This document shows positions 1-13,100 of a DNA stretch of 50,401 nucleotides, one piece after another (the stretch's first letter is position 1; the number at the start of each line of letters is the position of its first letter). The stretch is from the NCBI GenBank assembly GCA_002179805.1, contig NAVB01000654.1, positions 1 to 50,401 of the forward strand. The letters run 5' to 3'. Under the pieces are notes generated by a model, which did not search any database, was not told the DNA's origin, and saw only the letters and a list, made by a program, of their open reading frames with translations. The stretch comes from Acanthamoeba lenticulata. Taxonomy: Eukaryota; Discosea; Longamoebia; Acanthamoebidae. Position numbers and translations under genes: made by a program.

Positions 1-3000
1 TTTGTTTTTTTTGTTTGAATATTTGGTGCTGATTTGTCTTCTCTTTTTGTGGACGCAGTTGCTGCACAATGAACTCGTGCCCGATGTGCCCCACGTGCTG
101 AAGGTCAAGATGGCCTACCAGGCGGCCAAGGGCATGCACTTCCTCCACTCGTCGGGCATCGTCCACCGCGACCTCAAGTCCCTCAATCTCCTGCTCGACG
201 CCAAGTGGAACCTCAAGGTGAGCGATTTCGGCCTCACCAAGTTCAAGGCCGTACGTGCAACCCTCTTCCCTCCCTTCTCTTCACCCCTACGACCACGACA
301 AAGCTCCTCACACAAACACGCCCGAACAGGAGCTGAGCGCGAACGACGCCATCGACGTGGCGACGATCCAGTGGGCCGCGCCCGAAGTCCTCAACGAGAG
401 CCAGAATGTCGACTACATTCTCGCCGATGTCTACAGGTTCGTTGCACGCGCCCTAAATTCCAGTACAGATTTGTTCACGCTTATTCATCCCATTTTCGTA
501 TCGTGAGCAGCTTCGGTATCATCCTGTGGGAGCTTCTGACGCGCGAGCAGCCCTACTACGGCCTCAGCCCGGCCGCCGTCGCCGTGTCGGTCATCCGTGA
601 CGGCGCCCGGCCGTCCATCCCGCAGTACGTGCCGGCCGACTACGTCGAGCTGATGACCGCCTGCTGGCACTACGTACGTCTCTCGTTTTTTTCGTCATCG
701 TCATCATCCTCGCACCATCGTCTCTGACCCTTGGCTCCTCCCCCAGGACCCGACGGTCAGGCCCACGTTCCTCGAGGTCATGACCCGCCTGGCCACCATG
801 ATCGACAATCACTCCAACAACAGCTCCTCTTCCGCCACTTCCAAGGATAATCGCTCGCGTACGTTCGCCCCAAAAAAATATTTCAAAATCAAAATCAAAA
901 TTAAAAAGCAAACTAAAATAACTAAAATAAAATAAATGGAACCTTGCAGAAAGCTCGTGGTCGTTGCCGTCGTCGAGCGGCTCGGACAAGGAGAACCTGG
1001 TGGACGCGATGGGCGAGCGCAAGCCGCCGGAGGGCGAGGTGGCGATCGTGTTCACGGACATCACCCGCGCGGCCTCGCTCTGGGAGACGCAGCCGGCGGC
1101 CATGCGCGACGCCACGCTCCTGCACAACACCATCGTGCGCGAGCTGCTCAACAAGCACATGGGCTACGAGGTCCTGATGAAGAACGGCGGCGAGGGCTCC
1201 TTCTGCGTCGTCTTCCAGCACGCCATCGACGCAGTCGAGTGGTGCATGGACGTCCAGAGCCAGTACGTGCCCGCCTCGCCCCTGCTTGTCGCGCGCGAGC
1301 GCAGTGAATTGACGCCGCTCTCCCCTTCTCCCTGGACGCCAGGCTGCTCCAGGCCCCGTGGCCCAAGGAGCTGCTCAAGCACGCGGGCGCCGAGTCCGAG
1401 TGGGGCGACGTCGACGACCGGCTGCTCTACCAGGGCCTCCGCGTGCGCATGGGCGTCCACGTGGGCGCGCCCAAGCTCGTGCGCGACCCGATGTCGCGCC
1501 GCTACGACTACGTGGGCACCCCCGTCAGCCTCACGGCCCACATCACCTCCCTGGCCCACGGCGGACAGGTACACTCTCATGCTTTCTTAACAAAAAAATA
1601 TTTTATAGAATTAATTTTTCTAAAAATCTATTTCTTTCTCTCTGTGACCAGATTCTGCTGTCGGGCACGACCTACACCATGATCAAGTCGACCGCGCTGG
1701 CGAAGGAGGAGAAGCGGCTCCAGCGCCTCGGCATCTTTGACCTCCCCGACTTCCCCAAGGGTTCGTTCTGGACAGCCCTCCCCCTTTTTCTCTCGTCCGT
1801 CGAACATTGTGCGCTCGGCTCGAGTGCTGATGATGGTAATGATGATGCGTCCACAGGACTGCCGCTCTACGAGCTCAAGGTGCGCGGCCTCGAGGGTCGT
1901 TTCTTCGGCGGTGTCTCTGGCGACGCCCTCAGGTAATGAATGAATGAACGAATGCCCCACTACACTCTGTGGACCTGTCGACTCACTCCTTCCTCTTGTC
2001 GCCCGTGCAGCACGACGGACAGCGACATGGACCGAATCAGCGGCACGAGCGGCTCCGACAATGACCAGAAGGGCAAACGTACGTTTGAGTCTCATGAGCC
2101 CACGACACCTTCGGAAGAATCTCTGACGATTGGGTTTTTTTTTGGAACACAACAACAACAGCGCTGCAGATGCAGGTGGGCGAAGACATGGAATTCCAGG
2201 AAGACAAGTTCCTCACGTCGGCCAATCTGTGCCGATGGATCATCAACTACGCCGAGATCCAGGTCGGGCAGCAGGTGGGCACTGGTAGCTACGGCATCGT
2301 CTACCGCGGCAAGTGGAAGGGCGTCGACGTGGCGGTGAAGCGTATCATCAAGCAGAAGCTCGACGAGCGCAGCATGCTCGAGTTCCGCGCCGAGATGGCC
2401 TTCTTGTCCGAGCTGCATCACCCCAACATCGTCCTCTTCATCGGCGCCTGCGTCCAGCGCCCCAACCTGGCCATCGTCACCGAGTTTGTCAAGCAGGGCG
2501 CCCTCAAGGGCATCCTCGAGTCCAACGTTAAGGTGGCGCTTCCTCCGTGCCTCTGCGATGGCGTTCCTCTTGGCATGCATTCCTGACATTCTTCATTCTT
2601 TTCCTCCACACAGCTGCCCTTCCAGCAGAGGATCCGGATGCTGCACAGCGCGGCGCTGGGCATCAACTACCTCCACTCGCTGAACCCGACGATCATCCAC
2701 CGTGACATCAAGCCGTCCAACCTGCTCGTGGACGAGACCTGGAACGTGAAGGTGGCTGACTTTGGCTTTGCGCGGATCAAGGAGGAGAACGCCACCATGA
2801 CCCGCTGCGGCACGCCCGCCTGGACGGCACCGGAGATCATCCGCGGCGAGAAGTACTCGGAGAAGGCCGACGTCTACAGGTGCGACCGATCGCATGACCG
2901 CAGCTGCAGCAGCGCTCGTTGTGCTGACAATGCTTTGCTCTGTGTGGCGGCGGACACTTTTTGTAGCTTCGGGCTGGTCATGTGGCAGATGCTGACGCGG

Positions 3001-3290
3001 AAGCAGCCCTACGCCGGGCGCAACTTCATGGGCGTGTCGCTCGACGTGCTCGAGGGCAAGCGCCCGCAGATCCCGCAGGACTGCCCTCTTGTACGTTCAT
3101 ACCCACACGTAGGATGGATGAGACTCAAAGCAACGTTGCTGATTCTCCTCCACCTCAACAGGAATACAAGAAAAAGATGAAGAAGTGCTGGCATGACAAG
3201 CCGATGAAGCGACCCACCATGGAGGACCTGATCGCCTTCTTGGAGACGCAGCTCGGCGACGCCGTTCATGATAGGGAGGAGCAGGCATGA
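1..3290 (+). CDS. TKL kinase - class III cyclase-like - TKL kinase protein, 5' partial
   Basis: The window opens inside an intron; the first visible exon starts near 59 after a CAG acceptor. Inferred exons are 59-250, 330-436, 511-673, 747-858, 950-1262, 1343-1568, 1652-1760, 1857-1932, 2011-2078, 2162-2532, 2614-2879, 2967-3090 and 3162-3290 (TGA). The first kinase domain lacks its N-lobe here but shows HRDLKSLN, DFGLTK and an APE-like APEV. A cyclase homology domain follows at about 1020-1740 (FTDI motif, then RRYDYVG). The second kinase is complete, with GTGSYG, AVK, HRDIKPSN and DFGFAR. Both kinases resemble the tyrosine-kinase-like group. Such kinase-cyclase chains are typical of Acanthamoeba signalling proteins, often with an extracellular N-terminus that is not visible here. 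The cyclase lacks two transition-state residues (see findings), so the domain may be regulatory. Kinase calls are firm; substrate and ligand are unknown. Confidence 0.9.
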
Positions 3291-3595
3291 GAGAGCCTGC
3301 GTGGGTGACTGGTGGATGGCGAAGGGGAATCAAGTGCAGGAAACGGCAACAGTCAGACTGGCTGGCGTGTGCTCGAGAGGGAGCAAGCAAGTGCGTTGGC
3401 AAGCACTGGTGTAACTTGTAGTGGGGATGAGTAAATAATTCTTTTTTAAAAGTTTATTTTCTCGTACTGTTGCGATTTTTCTGGCTCCATTTCCTGGCTA
3501 GAGCAACATATCTTCTAATTGCTTAGAAGCACCTCGCATTTCGTGCAGCACGGTCGAAACCTCCCTTGTCCGACCTCTGTGGTGCTAGAGGGAAA
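3291..3595. other. Intergenic: 3' end of kinase gene and VPS15 leader
   Basis: No coding sequence is supported here. An A/T-rich stretch near 3430-3465 (TAAATAATT followed by T and A runs) probably holds the polyadenylation site of the upstream kinase gene. The rest should be the short 5' leader of VPS15. No clear TATA box was seen. Confidence 0.5.
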
Positions 3596-6500
3596 ATGGG
3601 GAACAAGCTCGCCACCCAGGCGGTTCAATTACACAATTATTTGCACGAGCTTTCAGACAAGATCGTGTATGACCAGCCGCTGGGCAATGGGCGGTTTCTG
3701 CGTACCATCAAGTGCCAATGCTGGCCCGAAGGAGCGGTGGTGGTCAAGGTTTACGTGAAGTTGCAGCAGGGCTCTCTACGGGAGTACGTAGACAAGCTTA
3801 CAGGTTCGCCCCCACCATTTCTTCCCTCATTTTTGGCAAACGTTTGTGCAAGCGTTGCAATTAATCAATTATGAATTCATCTTTTATTCTGATTATTTGG
3901 AGTGCAGAAATACAGGAAAAGTTTGCACAAATACGAAACCCCAACGTGTTCCCCTTCCAGCGCTTCATCGAGACTGAGAAGGCTGGCTACCTCATCCGCC
4001 AGCACTTCCTCTACAACCTCTATGACAGAATCGGGTTCGTGCCCTTATGGCCATTATGATTCCCAGCCGTCGTCCACTCTCACTCATCCGCCGCGGTATC
4101 ATGCCGCCACACACAGAACGCGTCCTTTCATGTCTGAAATCGAGAAGAAGTGGATCACCTTCCAGCTGCTGCGCGCGCTGAGCCAGGCACACTCGCGAGG
4201 CGTCTGCCACGGCGACATCAAGTGCGAGAACGTGCTCGTCACCAGCTGGATGTGGATCTACCTCTCCGACTTTGCGTGCTACAAGCCCACCTACCTGCCC
4301 GAGGTGCGTCCTCTTGTCCGCGCAATGCTGCAGCCCGATGGGCTGACGACCCGAGTGTGTGTGTGTGTGTGGCTCCACGCAGAACAACCCGTGGCCGTTC
4401 AACTTTTTCTTTGACACGAGCGAGCGAGGCACATGCTACCTGGCGCCCGAGCGGTTCTACCTGCCCAACGACAAGATCAACCTCAAGGGCGAGCTCACGC
4501 CGGAAATGGACATCTTCTCGCTCGGCTGCGTCATTGCCGAGCTCTTCCTCGAGGGCCAGCCCATCTTCACCTCCCCGCAGCTGCTCAGCTATCGCAAGGG
4601 CGAGTACGACCCGACGCCCTTTATCGAGCGCATCCCCGGGGACAAGGGCATCCAGCGGCTCGTCAAGGACATGATCCAGCTCGACCCCACCCAGCGCCAC
4701 TCGGCCGACTACTACCTTAAGACCTGCACCCCGGACGTGTTCCCCGAGTACTTTTCCTACCTGCAGGACGAGCTCATGGTCGAGCTTATGGTCATGGACG
4801 CCGACACCAAGATCGAGCACATCAACAACAAATTCCCTCAGATCCTGTCCCGGTTCACCGGCGGTACAGCTCCCGTCCCAACTCGCTGGCCTCTCAAACT
4901 TCCTCCTCTTCCATGGCATGACATGCTTTGAATTCCACAACAGCGGCAGCCGGTGGACCGCAGCCCGTGGGGACGTCGCCAGCCGCAATTACGATGCCAG
5001 TTTCGTCCTTGGTCGAGTCTTCGCCGGCGTCGCTGCCCACCCGCGCCCAGGCCTTGTCCCTCCCGCGCTCCATTTCAGAGTCGGCCACTTCCGGCCGGCA
5101 TCACCACCCCCACCACCATCAGCACTCGCTTAGCGTGGCCGACGGCGAGGCCGAGCACGAGGCCGAAGAGCACGCGGACAGCAGCAGTGGCGGCGGCGGC
5201 GGCAGGGACGACGCCTTCTCGCTCCTCCTCACGACGGAGACGTTCATTCGACACCTCGAAGGCGCCACGCCGTCCGGCTCGGCCTCGCCCGCCGGCACTC
5301 CGACGACGCGCCGGCCGTTCGGCCTGGAGGCCCACGCCTTGAGTGATTACAACGGCGAGCCGCCCGAGCAGCAGCCCGGCAAGCTCGGCAGCCCAGCAGC
5401 CTCGCGCCGGGCGGTGTCGCCGCGGGCGTCGGCGCAGCAGGGGAAGAACCTGGTGCGGGCCACCATCAACACGGACACCCTGCAGGCCTCCTCGTCGCCG
5501 GTCCCGTCGGCTGGCACCGCGACGGCGCACGACGCTGCGTCGTCCCTGCCGCCGCACCTCATGCGCGGCGCCGAGGGCTTCGTGCTCATCCTCAACGTGC
5601 TCTGCTCGTGCATCCGCAACGTGCGCACGCCGGTACGAGTTGGCTTGGCTTGGCTTGGCCTGGCTCGTCCTGCTTGCCCTCACTCACGCGTTGCCTGTGC
5701 GCAGAGCTCGCGGCTTTTGGCGCTGGACGTGTTTGTCAAGCTGATTCCCTACGTCGATGACCACTGCCGGCTGCAGCGACTGGTCCCCTACGTGGTGTCG
5801 CTTCTCTCCGACCAGCATTCGCTGGTCAAGGTCACCGCCCTCCGCACGCTCACAAAAATCGTACGCCTTTGCTCTATGAAGTAATTTTATTTATTACGAT
5901 TTATAATCCGCTTTATTTAATAATATTAATCTCAAAAAAAATATTGCAGCTGGAGAAGGTGATCATGTTCGGGCCGAGCGATTCGCACATCTTTCCGGAG
6001 TACATCCTGCCGGCGCTCTCCGAGTTCCACACGGCCAACGAGGAAATCGTGCGGCTCACCTTTGCCGAGAATCTGGCCCAGCTGGCTGAGACCGCCCGCC
6101 GCTTCCTTGAGGCCTCGCAGGTACGCGCCGCCCACCCGCACCACCATACATCATCGGTTTCGACCGAAATAAACAGATTGCGTGGCTTTAATTAACATGT
6201 TGAACATAATGTGCAGATGTTCAAGCGAAACGCGATGAGCGACCTCAGCACCCACTCGAGCAGCAGCAACTGGAACGGCGAGCTGCTGGCCCACCAGGTC
6301 CGTGAATTCCCCTTCCTCGTGGGAGTCTATCATCATCATCATCGTCATCATCATCATGATCACCATCATGATCACGACCATCACGCGCGCCGTCATTCTC
6401 ACGCTTTGGGTGGCGACGTCGGAACAGACGTCGTACGACATGGAGCTGAAGGAGGTGCAGGACACGTTCCACGAGATCGTTGTCCACATCCTCTCGCGTG

Positions 6501-9500
6501 AGCGCTCGTCGAGCGTCAAGCGGACGCTGCTCATGGACATCACGAGGCTCTGCATCTTCTTCGGCCGCTTCAAAACCGAGACGACTCTGCTGCTCCACCT
6601 CATCACCTTTGTCAACGAGCACAGCGACTGGCAGCTCCGATGCGCCTTCTTCCACAACATCGTGGGCGTGGCGGCCTTTGTCGGCGACAAGTCGCTCGAG
6701 CTCTACATCCTCCCCTGCATCGAGCAGGCCCTCTCTGGTTCGTCGTTGTATTTTTATTTCTTTATTTCATTTTTTTGTTATTAACCCTTTTTTTTTGAAT
6801 TTTGGAATTTTTTCTGAATTAAATTGAATTTCTTTCTGGAAATAGACGAGGAGGAGTTTGTGATCGACAAGGCGGTCAACTGCATGGGCTGCCTGTGCGA
6901 GCTGGGCCTCTTCAGGAAGCCCATCCTCATCGACATCGCGCAGAAGACCGTCCCCATGCTCTTCCACCCCAACACGTGGATCCGCTTCGGTCCGTGCATT
7001 CGGGGGCGGCTCTTCATCATCGCTCGCCCAGCGCAGCCACATTAACACGAGCACGTGCGTGGTGGACGCGGGGCGTCGTGGACGTGTTCGTGTGTTCGTT
7101 TTGCGTGGCGCAGGCGTGGTGGCCCTCATCGAAGCCATCTCGAAGCAGCTGACGCAGGCCGACGTGTTCTGCTTCCTGTTCCCGATCCTGCGGCCCTACC
7201 TCCAGTGCGACATCGTCCACGTCACCGAATCCAGCCTCCTCCAGGCCCTCCTCCCTCCCGTACGTCCTCTTCACCTTCTTCATCCTCATCGTCATCATCA
7301 TCGTCACCTTTGTCATCATCTTGTTGCTGGACTGACGGCGAATCACCAAACGCCAAACAGGTGTCGCGGCCCAACTTTGAGAAGGCGCTGTACAGCATCG
7401 GGCCCATCCTGTCGGACGAGGACGGCTCGCCCGACGTCTCGCGCCAGCCTTCGGAGGACGCCTCGACCGACGGCCCCGACAGCGGCCGCCTCCCGCCCCT
7501 CGCGCCCTTTGACGGTGCCTATTTATTTTTAATGATTTATTTTTTTAAATGATATAAATGCTGACGTCATCCTGATTTACGATCAGCCACGAGCTCGGCC
7601 GACGAGGCGGGCTTCGACGCCAAGTTCCTGAGCAAGCTCAAGGAGTGCGGCGTGCCGGCCGAGGAGAAGTCGAAGCTGTTCCTCATGCGCCACTACCTCA
7701 AGAACGCCTCGGGCGCCATCACCTAGTGCGACCACCCGCGCCTCACATGAACCCTAATGACGAGCAGCGCCTGACCCGCTCGTGTGATGATGACGTCAGC
7801 AAAAACATGTGGACCACCAAGAAGGAGGGCGACAAGGGCGACGGCGACCAGCGCACCCAGCGCGACGAGTACGCGCAGCTCTCCAAGACGGTCCCGGTGC
7901 ACTCGGCCCCGCTGGCCCCCGTCGTGGGCTCCGCTGCCGCGGCCGCGGCCGCGGCTTCCCCGGCCAGCGGCGTCCCGTCCGTCGCCGCCGCGACTACGAT
8001 CGCCGCCGCTGCCGCCGTGGGCGCGGCCAACGCCAATGGCGGCCTCGAGGCCGCGCGCGCCTACGCGCCTTCGCCCGTACGCGTCCCTGGCTCGTCCTCT
8101 GTGTGTATTTGGTGTCGACAAATGAACCAATCAACGCTGGCCAGCAGGACAAGATCGGCGGCGGACTGCTGACGGCGCGGGCCTTTGGCGAGGCCTACAT
8201 GGGGCGGCTGCAGCGGATGGACAACGGCAGCGCGACGCCGCTCACCGGCGAGAGCCTCCGCGACTGGCGGCCGCGCGGCATCCTCGTCGCCCACCTGCAC
8301 GAGCACCACGGTCCGCGCGCCTCCTCACCCCAACCCCTTGCCAGTAACCACAGCTGCTGACGCCACGCCGCACACAGGACCGGTGAACCAGGTCAAGGCG
8401 TCGCGGGACAACCTGTTCTTTGCGTCGTGCTCGGACGACGGGACGGTGAAGATCTGGGACTGCCAGCGGCTGACCAACCAGAAGAACGTGACCAACCGGT
8501 CGCGGCTCACGTACTCGTCGCAGGGCGGCAAGATCCGGTGCATCACGCTCTGCGAGAACTCGCACGCCATCGCGGCGGGCTCGGACAACGCGTCGATCCA
8601 CGTCTTCAAGGTCGACTACACGACCAAGAAGGAGGGCCAGCTCAACCGCTACACGGGCCACTCGACCGTCCAGAACCTGGACAAGGTCGACGGCCCCGTC
8701 GTCGCCATCGACCACTTCAACTCGGACTCCCAGTCTGTCCTCGTCTACGCCACGGGTACACTTTCCTTCTTTTTCTGTTTTGATATTTGTCTTTCAATTA
8801 GTTTTTTTTTTGATTTTAATTTTTTTTAACAAAAACAAAAACAAAAACAAAAACAAAAACAAAAACAAAAACAAAAACAAAAACAAAAACAATCATAAAA
8901 TACAGGCAAGGGGCTGGTGCGCGGGTGGGACCTGCGGCAGAGGCGCGAGGTGTTTGAGATGCGGAACGGGCCGGAGCTGGGCGTGCTCCGGACCTTTGTC
9001 ATCGACGCCGGGCGCAACTGGCTGGTGACGGTGACGGCGCGCGGCTTCTACCGCTGCTGGGACCTGCGCTTCGGCATCCCCGTCAAGACCTGGCGCCACG
9101 CCGCCGCGGCCAAGCGCAACGTGCACCGGCTGGCGGCCGCGCCGCCGCCGCCGCCCACCAAGCAGCAGCAAATGCAACAGCAACAGCACCAACAGCAACA
9201 GCAGACGCAGACGCAGCCGATGCAGCCGCTCGCGGCGCTGTCGTCACCCTTCTTCTTCGCCGCCAGCGGCGACAACCAGGTCGACCTGTGGGACATCGAG
9301 GCCGCCGTGCCGCGCCAGGTCTATCGCATCGCCTCCGAGTTTGGGGCCCACACCGCCTCGCCCTCCCTGGCTCCCGCCAGCGGCGGCGGCGGCCTCATGG
9401 GCGGTTCGATCTCGGGCGCGGCCAGTTTCCACAACCCGGCCGCCCTCGACTTTGGCACGGAAGACCTCCAGCGCCAGGTGAGCAGCAGCGAGAACTCGAT

Positions 9501-9996
9501 TCGGGCGATCCTGTCGGCACCGAGCGACGGCGGTCTCGGGACGCCTAACTACGTGATCACGGCCGGCACGGACCGGTGTATCCGGTACTGGGACATGACC
9601 AACGTGACCAAGTCGTTCATCGTCTCCGGGCCGGCGATGACGGCGTCGACGGGCGCCGCGCAGCTCCCAGTCTACAGCGCGCAGACGACGGGCCCGACGA
9701 CCTACTTCCTCGAGACCCCGCCGCCCACGCTCCTCTCCTCGCTCGGCGGACACGGCGCGCTGTCCTCCTCTGCGTCGCTCTCGTCGTCGTCGGCGAGCAC
9801 GGCCGGGTCGTCGACCTCGTCGCCTTCGCTGTCGTCGTCGTCGGCAACGGCCGAGAGCCCGCGCCACACGCTGAGCAAGCAGCGGCCGCCCCCCATCCAC
9901 CATAACGACGCCATCACCGACATCGAAGTGCTCGAACTGCCGACGCGACTCCTCATCTCGAGTTCGCGCGACGGCGTCATCAAGGTGTGGAAATAA
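3596..9996 (+). CDS. VPS15: VPS15 / PIK3R4, regulatory protein kinase of the class III PI3-kinase complex
   Basis: VPS15 anchors VPS34 and Beclin/VPS30 on membranes for autophagy and endosomal sorting. Seventeen exons can be joined in phase to 1633 residues: 3596-3803, 3908-4034, 4117-4303, 4383-4863, 4944-5632, 5705-5860, 5950-6120, 6217-6297, 6428-6737, 6846-6989, 7114-7259, 7361-7514, 7587-7725, 7800-8076, 8148-8310, 8378-8755 and 8906-9996. The protein starts MGNKLA, a likely N-myristoylation signal. Next comes a divergent kinase with the family's GNGRFL loop, HGDIK (143-147) in place of HRD, and DFA (163-165) in place of DFG. HEAT-like helices fill the middle. WD40 repeats ([20 protein letters not shown]) run from about 1145 to the end. 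It is longer than the human protein (about 1358 residues) because of Ser/Ala/Gln-rich inserts. The in-phase TAG at 7724-7726 falls on an intron donor. Start context is AAAATGG. Confidence 0.95.
8829..8892 (+). repeat. Intronic AAAAAC hexanucleotide microsatellite
   Basis: About ten tandem AAAAAC units lie inside the VPS15 intron 8756-8905, just upstream of its acceptor. It is a simple sequence repeat and probably variable in length between strains. No function is implied. Confidence 0.95.
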
Positions 9997-10124
9997 GAGA
10001 AAGATCTTCGTGAGCACTGCTACAGCTGACTGTGCGCTCTCCCATTTGTCCCGACTCGTAAATAGTAAAGTGCAAAACGTTTTTATTTTTATTTTTTTTT
10101 ACGCCACAAATACGGAGCTGTTTT
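9997..10124. terminator. Shared 3' region of convergent VPS15 and helicase genes
   Basis: Only 128 bp separate the stop codons of two convergent genes. The sequence TTTTTATTTTTATTTTTTTTT near 10080-10100 reads as AATAAA-like signals on the minus strand, and GTAAATAGTAAAG near 10058 lies on the plus strand. The two transcripts may overlap at their 3' ends. Confidence 0.5.
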
Positions 10125-13100
10125 TCAAGCGCGGCCGACGATGTTGTTGTTGCGCTTGGGCATGGTGATGGTGACGAGCGCTGCGCTGAGGTCGATCTTG
10201 GTCCGGTTGGCGTCGCACCACTCGGGTACGGTCACGATAAGGCTACACTTCTCGTGCTTGTTGTTGCCGCCGCTCTTCACCGTCCGCACTCCCGGCGGCA
10301 GTGGCAAGAGCGGAGGCACGATGAAGCTCATTGTTGTCGATGTGCTGCCCCACGCAGGACGATCGCGGAGGGTCACCCGGGCGAGGGTTCCGTTGAGGCT
10401 CGTCTTGGCCTGCAGACCCAGCACGACCAGTTGCAGGACCAACGCGCTGCGGTCGTCGGTCTCGGTGGCCACCAAGGGTGGGTAGCCCTCGGACGTCCGC
10501 TTGACTAACACGGCGCCTGCAGGCAGGACAGAAGATCCGTCCTCGCTGCCCGCTGCTGCGCCGACGCCAAGGCCTGGAACCAGATCAGACAGAGCCACGA
10601 ATTGGTCGTCCCCGATCCAGCCATCCGTGTCGTCACCGACAGGCCCGGCGGCAGCGGCCTGGCCGGGCTGCGCCTCCTCATCGGCGGAGGTGGGAGACGA
10701 GGGCTGTTGTTGTGGCGCCGTCATCGTCGGCATGAGAGGAACGATGCCCGGCACAAACGGGAACGGCATCAAGTGGCCGTTGGGACCAGCCACGGCTGGC
10801 CCGGGGAACGGATAGCCGTTGAGCGGTAGATAAGGCGCCGGATAAAAGGCACCTCCGTGCGGCAATCCGTTGAGATGAGCTGGAGGCGGCATATGAGGGG
10901 CCGTTTGAAGGGCACCGCCAGGGCCAGGCATGTGGTGCATCGGTGGGCCGGGGAGGGGCGACTGCGCTGGAACCCACATGAGTGGAATGCTGGCGGGTGG
11001 TGGCATAGGCGAGGAAGTAGGCGGATCACGAGGCGGCAATGATGCTGGCTCGGGTTGCGCCGTAGTTACAACAGGAGTGTACGATGGGAAAGGCGGTTGA
11101 TTGGACCAAGCCGACGTGGGCGCGGCAGACGGGAGGATGCTGTGAGTCGCAGCAGGCAAAAGCTGCGGCACCACTGGGCCAGGCCAGAAAGGCTGGGCTG
11201 CAGGAGAAAGCGATCGAGATGCCGTAGCTGACGGGTGGGCAAGATAAGAGACCGCTGCGGGAGTTTGCAGAGTCTGGGGATTCTCTGCACCACTGGGCCA
11301 GGCCAGAAAGGCTGGGCTGCAGGAGAAAGCGATCGAGATGCCGTAGCTGACGGGTGGGCAAGATAAGAGACCGCTGCGGGAGTTTGCAGAGTCTGGGGAT
11401 TCTCTGATTTGGGCTTGTGGTTGGGGCGAGGTAAGTTGGGGCTTCGATATAAGCTGCGGTTGCGGTTGCGGTTGCGGTTGCGGTTGCGGTTGCGGTTGCG
11501 GTTGCGGTTGCGGTTGCGGTTGCGGTTGCGGTTGCGGTTGCGCCGCCTTGGCCTGTTGCTGCTTAAGCTTACGTTCATGTTGCTCCTTCGTTAGGCGTGT
11601 GTCGAAGTAAGAGGACCGAAGCTCAGGCCCCACGTAGGAGTTGTGAGCGTGACAGTACTCCATCAAGTCACGCCAATGTTGGTCCTGTTGAGTTCACGAC
11701 GTAAGAAGACGTGCAGAAACGCAAGAGGAAAAGACAGTCACGGGGCGTGGTACCTGATGCAGCACGTATGGGTCGCCCACCACAACCAGTAATGATCTTG
11801 CGCGAGTGAGGGCCGTGTTGAGCCGACGTGGGTCGCCCAAGAAGCCGATGCCGTGCATCCTGGACACACAATCGTCTCACACTTTAGCACACAGCAGTGG
11901 TCGCTGGGGCAAGGAACAAGACAGAGAAGAACTTACTTATCACGCTCTTGCCACTCAGTGGAGGACCGGACTGTGGAGATGAAGATCGCTTGCCGCTCCT
12001 TGCCCTGCATTTCTGTCACGCTGCTAACGTCCACTTGCCTAGCCCCACGACACACATGCAAGAAGGTCATCAATGGTTTGTTGGCCTCGGCGAGGCAGAA
12101 CTTCAGAAGGGAGAGGGCAAACCAGAGCTTCTTCTCTCGTAGCAGCTGCCTAATCTTGCCGGTTTGCTTGTAGAATGGCGAGATAACACCAACGTCGCGC
12201 TCCGAGAGGTGCAGTTCATCAAGCAAGCTTCGCACCAACCGGGCCACCACGACCGCTTCGTGAGGGTTGAAGAAGGATGGCGAGTCTCCTTCCTGCATCT
12301 CTTGTCCCTCAACCCCTGTTGGCCAATCATCAAGAGCTTTAGTCGTTACTCCTTCCATCACTTTCACGACTAAGAGCGGTACCGACGAAGAGAAGTGGAA
12401 AGTTCTTGTTTCGCAGTTCGCTCCATTGGCTCATCGTGTTAGTCTGCTTGGCCATTGCCACGAGACGGTTCTGGTAGAAGTGTCTTGAGGAGAATTCCAG
12501 CAAGACTGGATGCGACCGGTAGTTCTTCACGAGTGTGTGGAACAGGTGAGGCCATTTCGCGTAAACTGGCAGATTGGCCAATCTCTCCTGTGAATTACGC
12601 ATGAGCATTGAAAAAGGCAATGAGCAACGGCAGAGCGCGAGAGAGTGTGCAATGCGTACCATGATGCTTTTATCGAGGCCGTGCAGCTTGCTCGATGCGC
12701 TGAGAATGTGTGGGCCCAACTGCTTGTAATCGCCAGCCAGGATGAGGCTTGTGTTCTTGGAGGCCAACGTGATTGGAACCAAAGCACAAGCCTGTTAAAC
12801 ACAGCACAAGGTCTTAGTGTAGTGTTATCTTGTTTAAGGCTCGTTGGCTGCCTTACCTCCATCATTTGTGCAGCTTCATCGAGAATGATGTGGGTAAAGT
12901 GACCTTGTGGGACTCCTACACCAAACAAAGTTGATGAATTCATCCTGTTCACCGCATGTACGTCAATGGACTCGAATTGAACTGAACAAAATGTTGAGGT
13001 CTCATACGCAGTGGATATGATTACTCGAAACTGCAACAGCTGGGCAAGTGGCGGAATCGAAAAGACGTCCGCTTCTTCATCGTATCTCGTGTAAGGGTGT

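Noticed and set aside
7720..7800. In-frame TAG in the middle of VPS15, suggesting a broken gene
   Set aside because: The TAG straddles a GT donor; splicing 7726-7799 gives a continuous frame (TAC AAA AAC) into the next conserved segment.
8829..8892. Regular repeats that might suggest a CRISPR-like array
   Set aside because: It is a simple AAAAAC microsatellite with no spacers, inside a eukaryotic intron.
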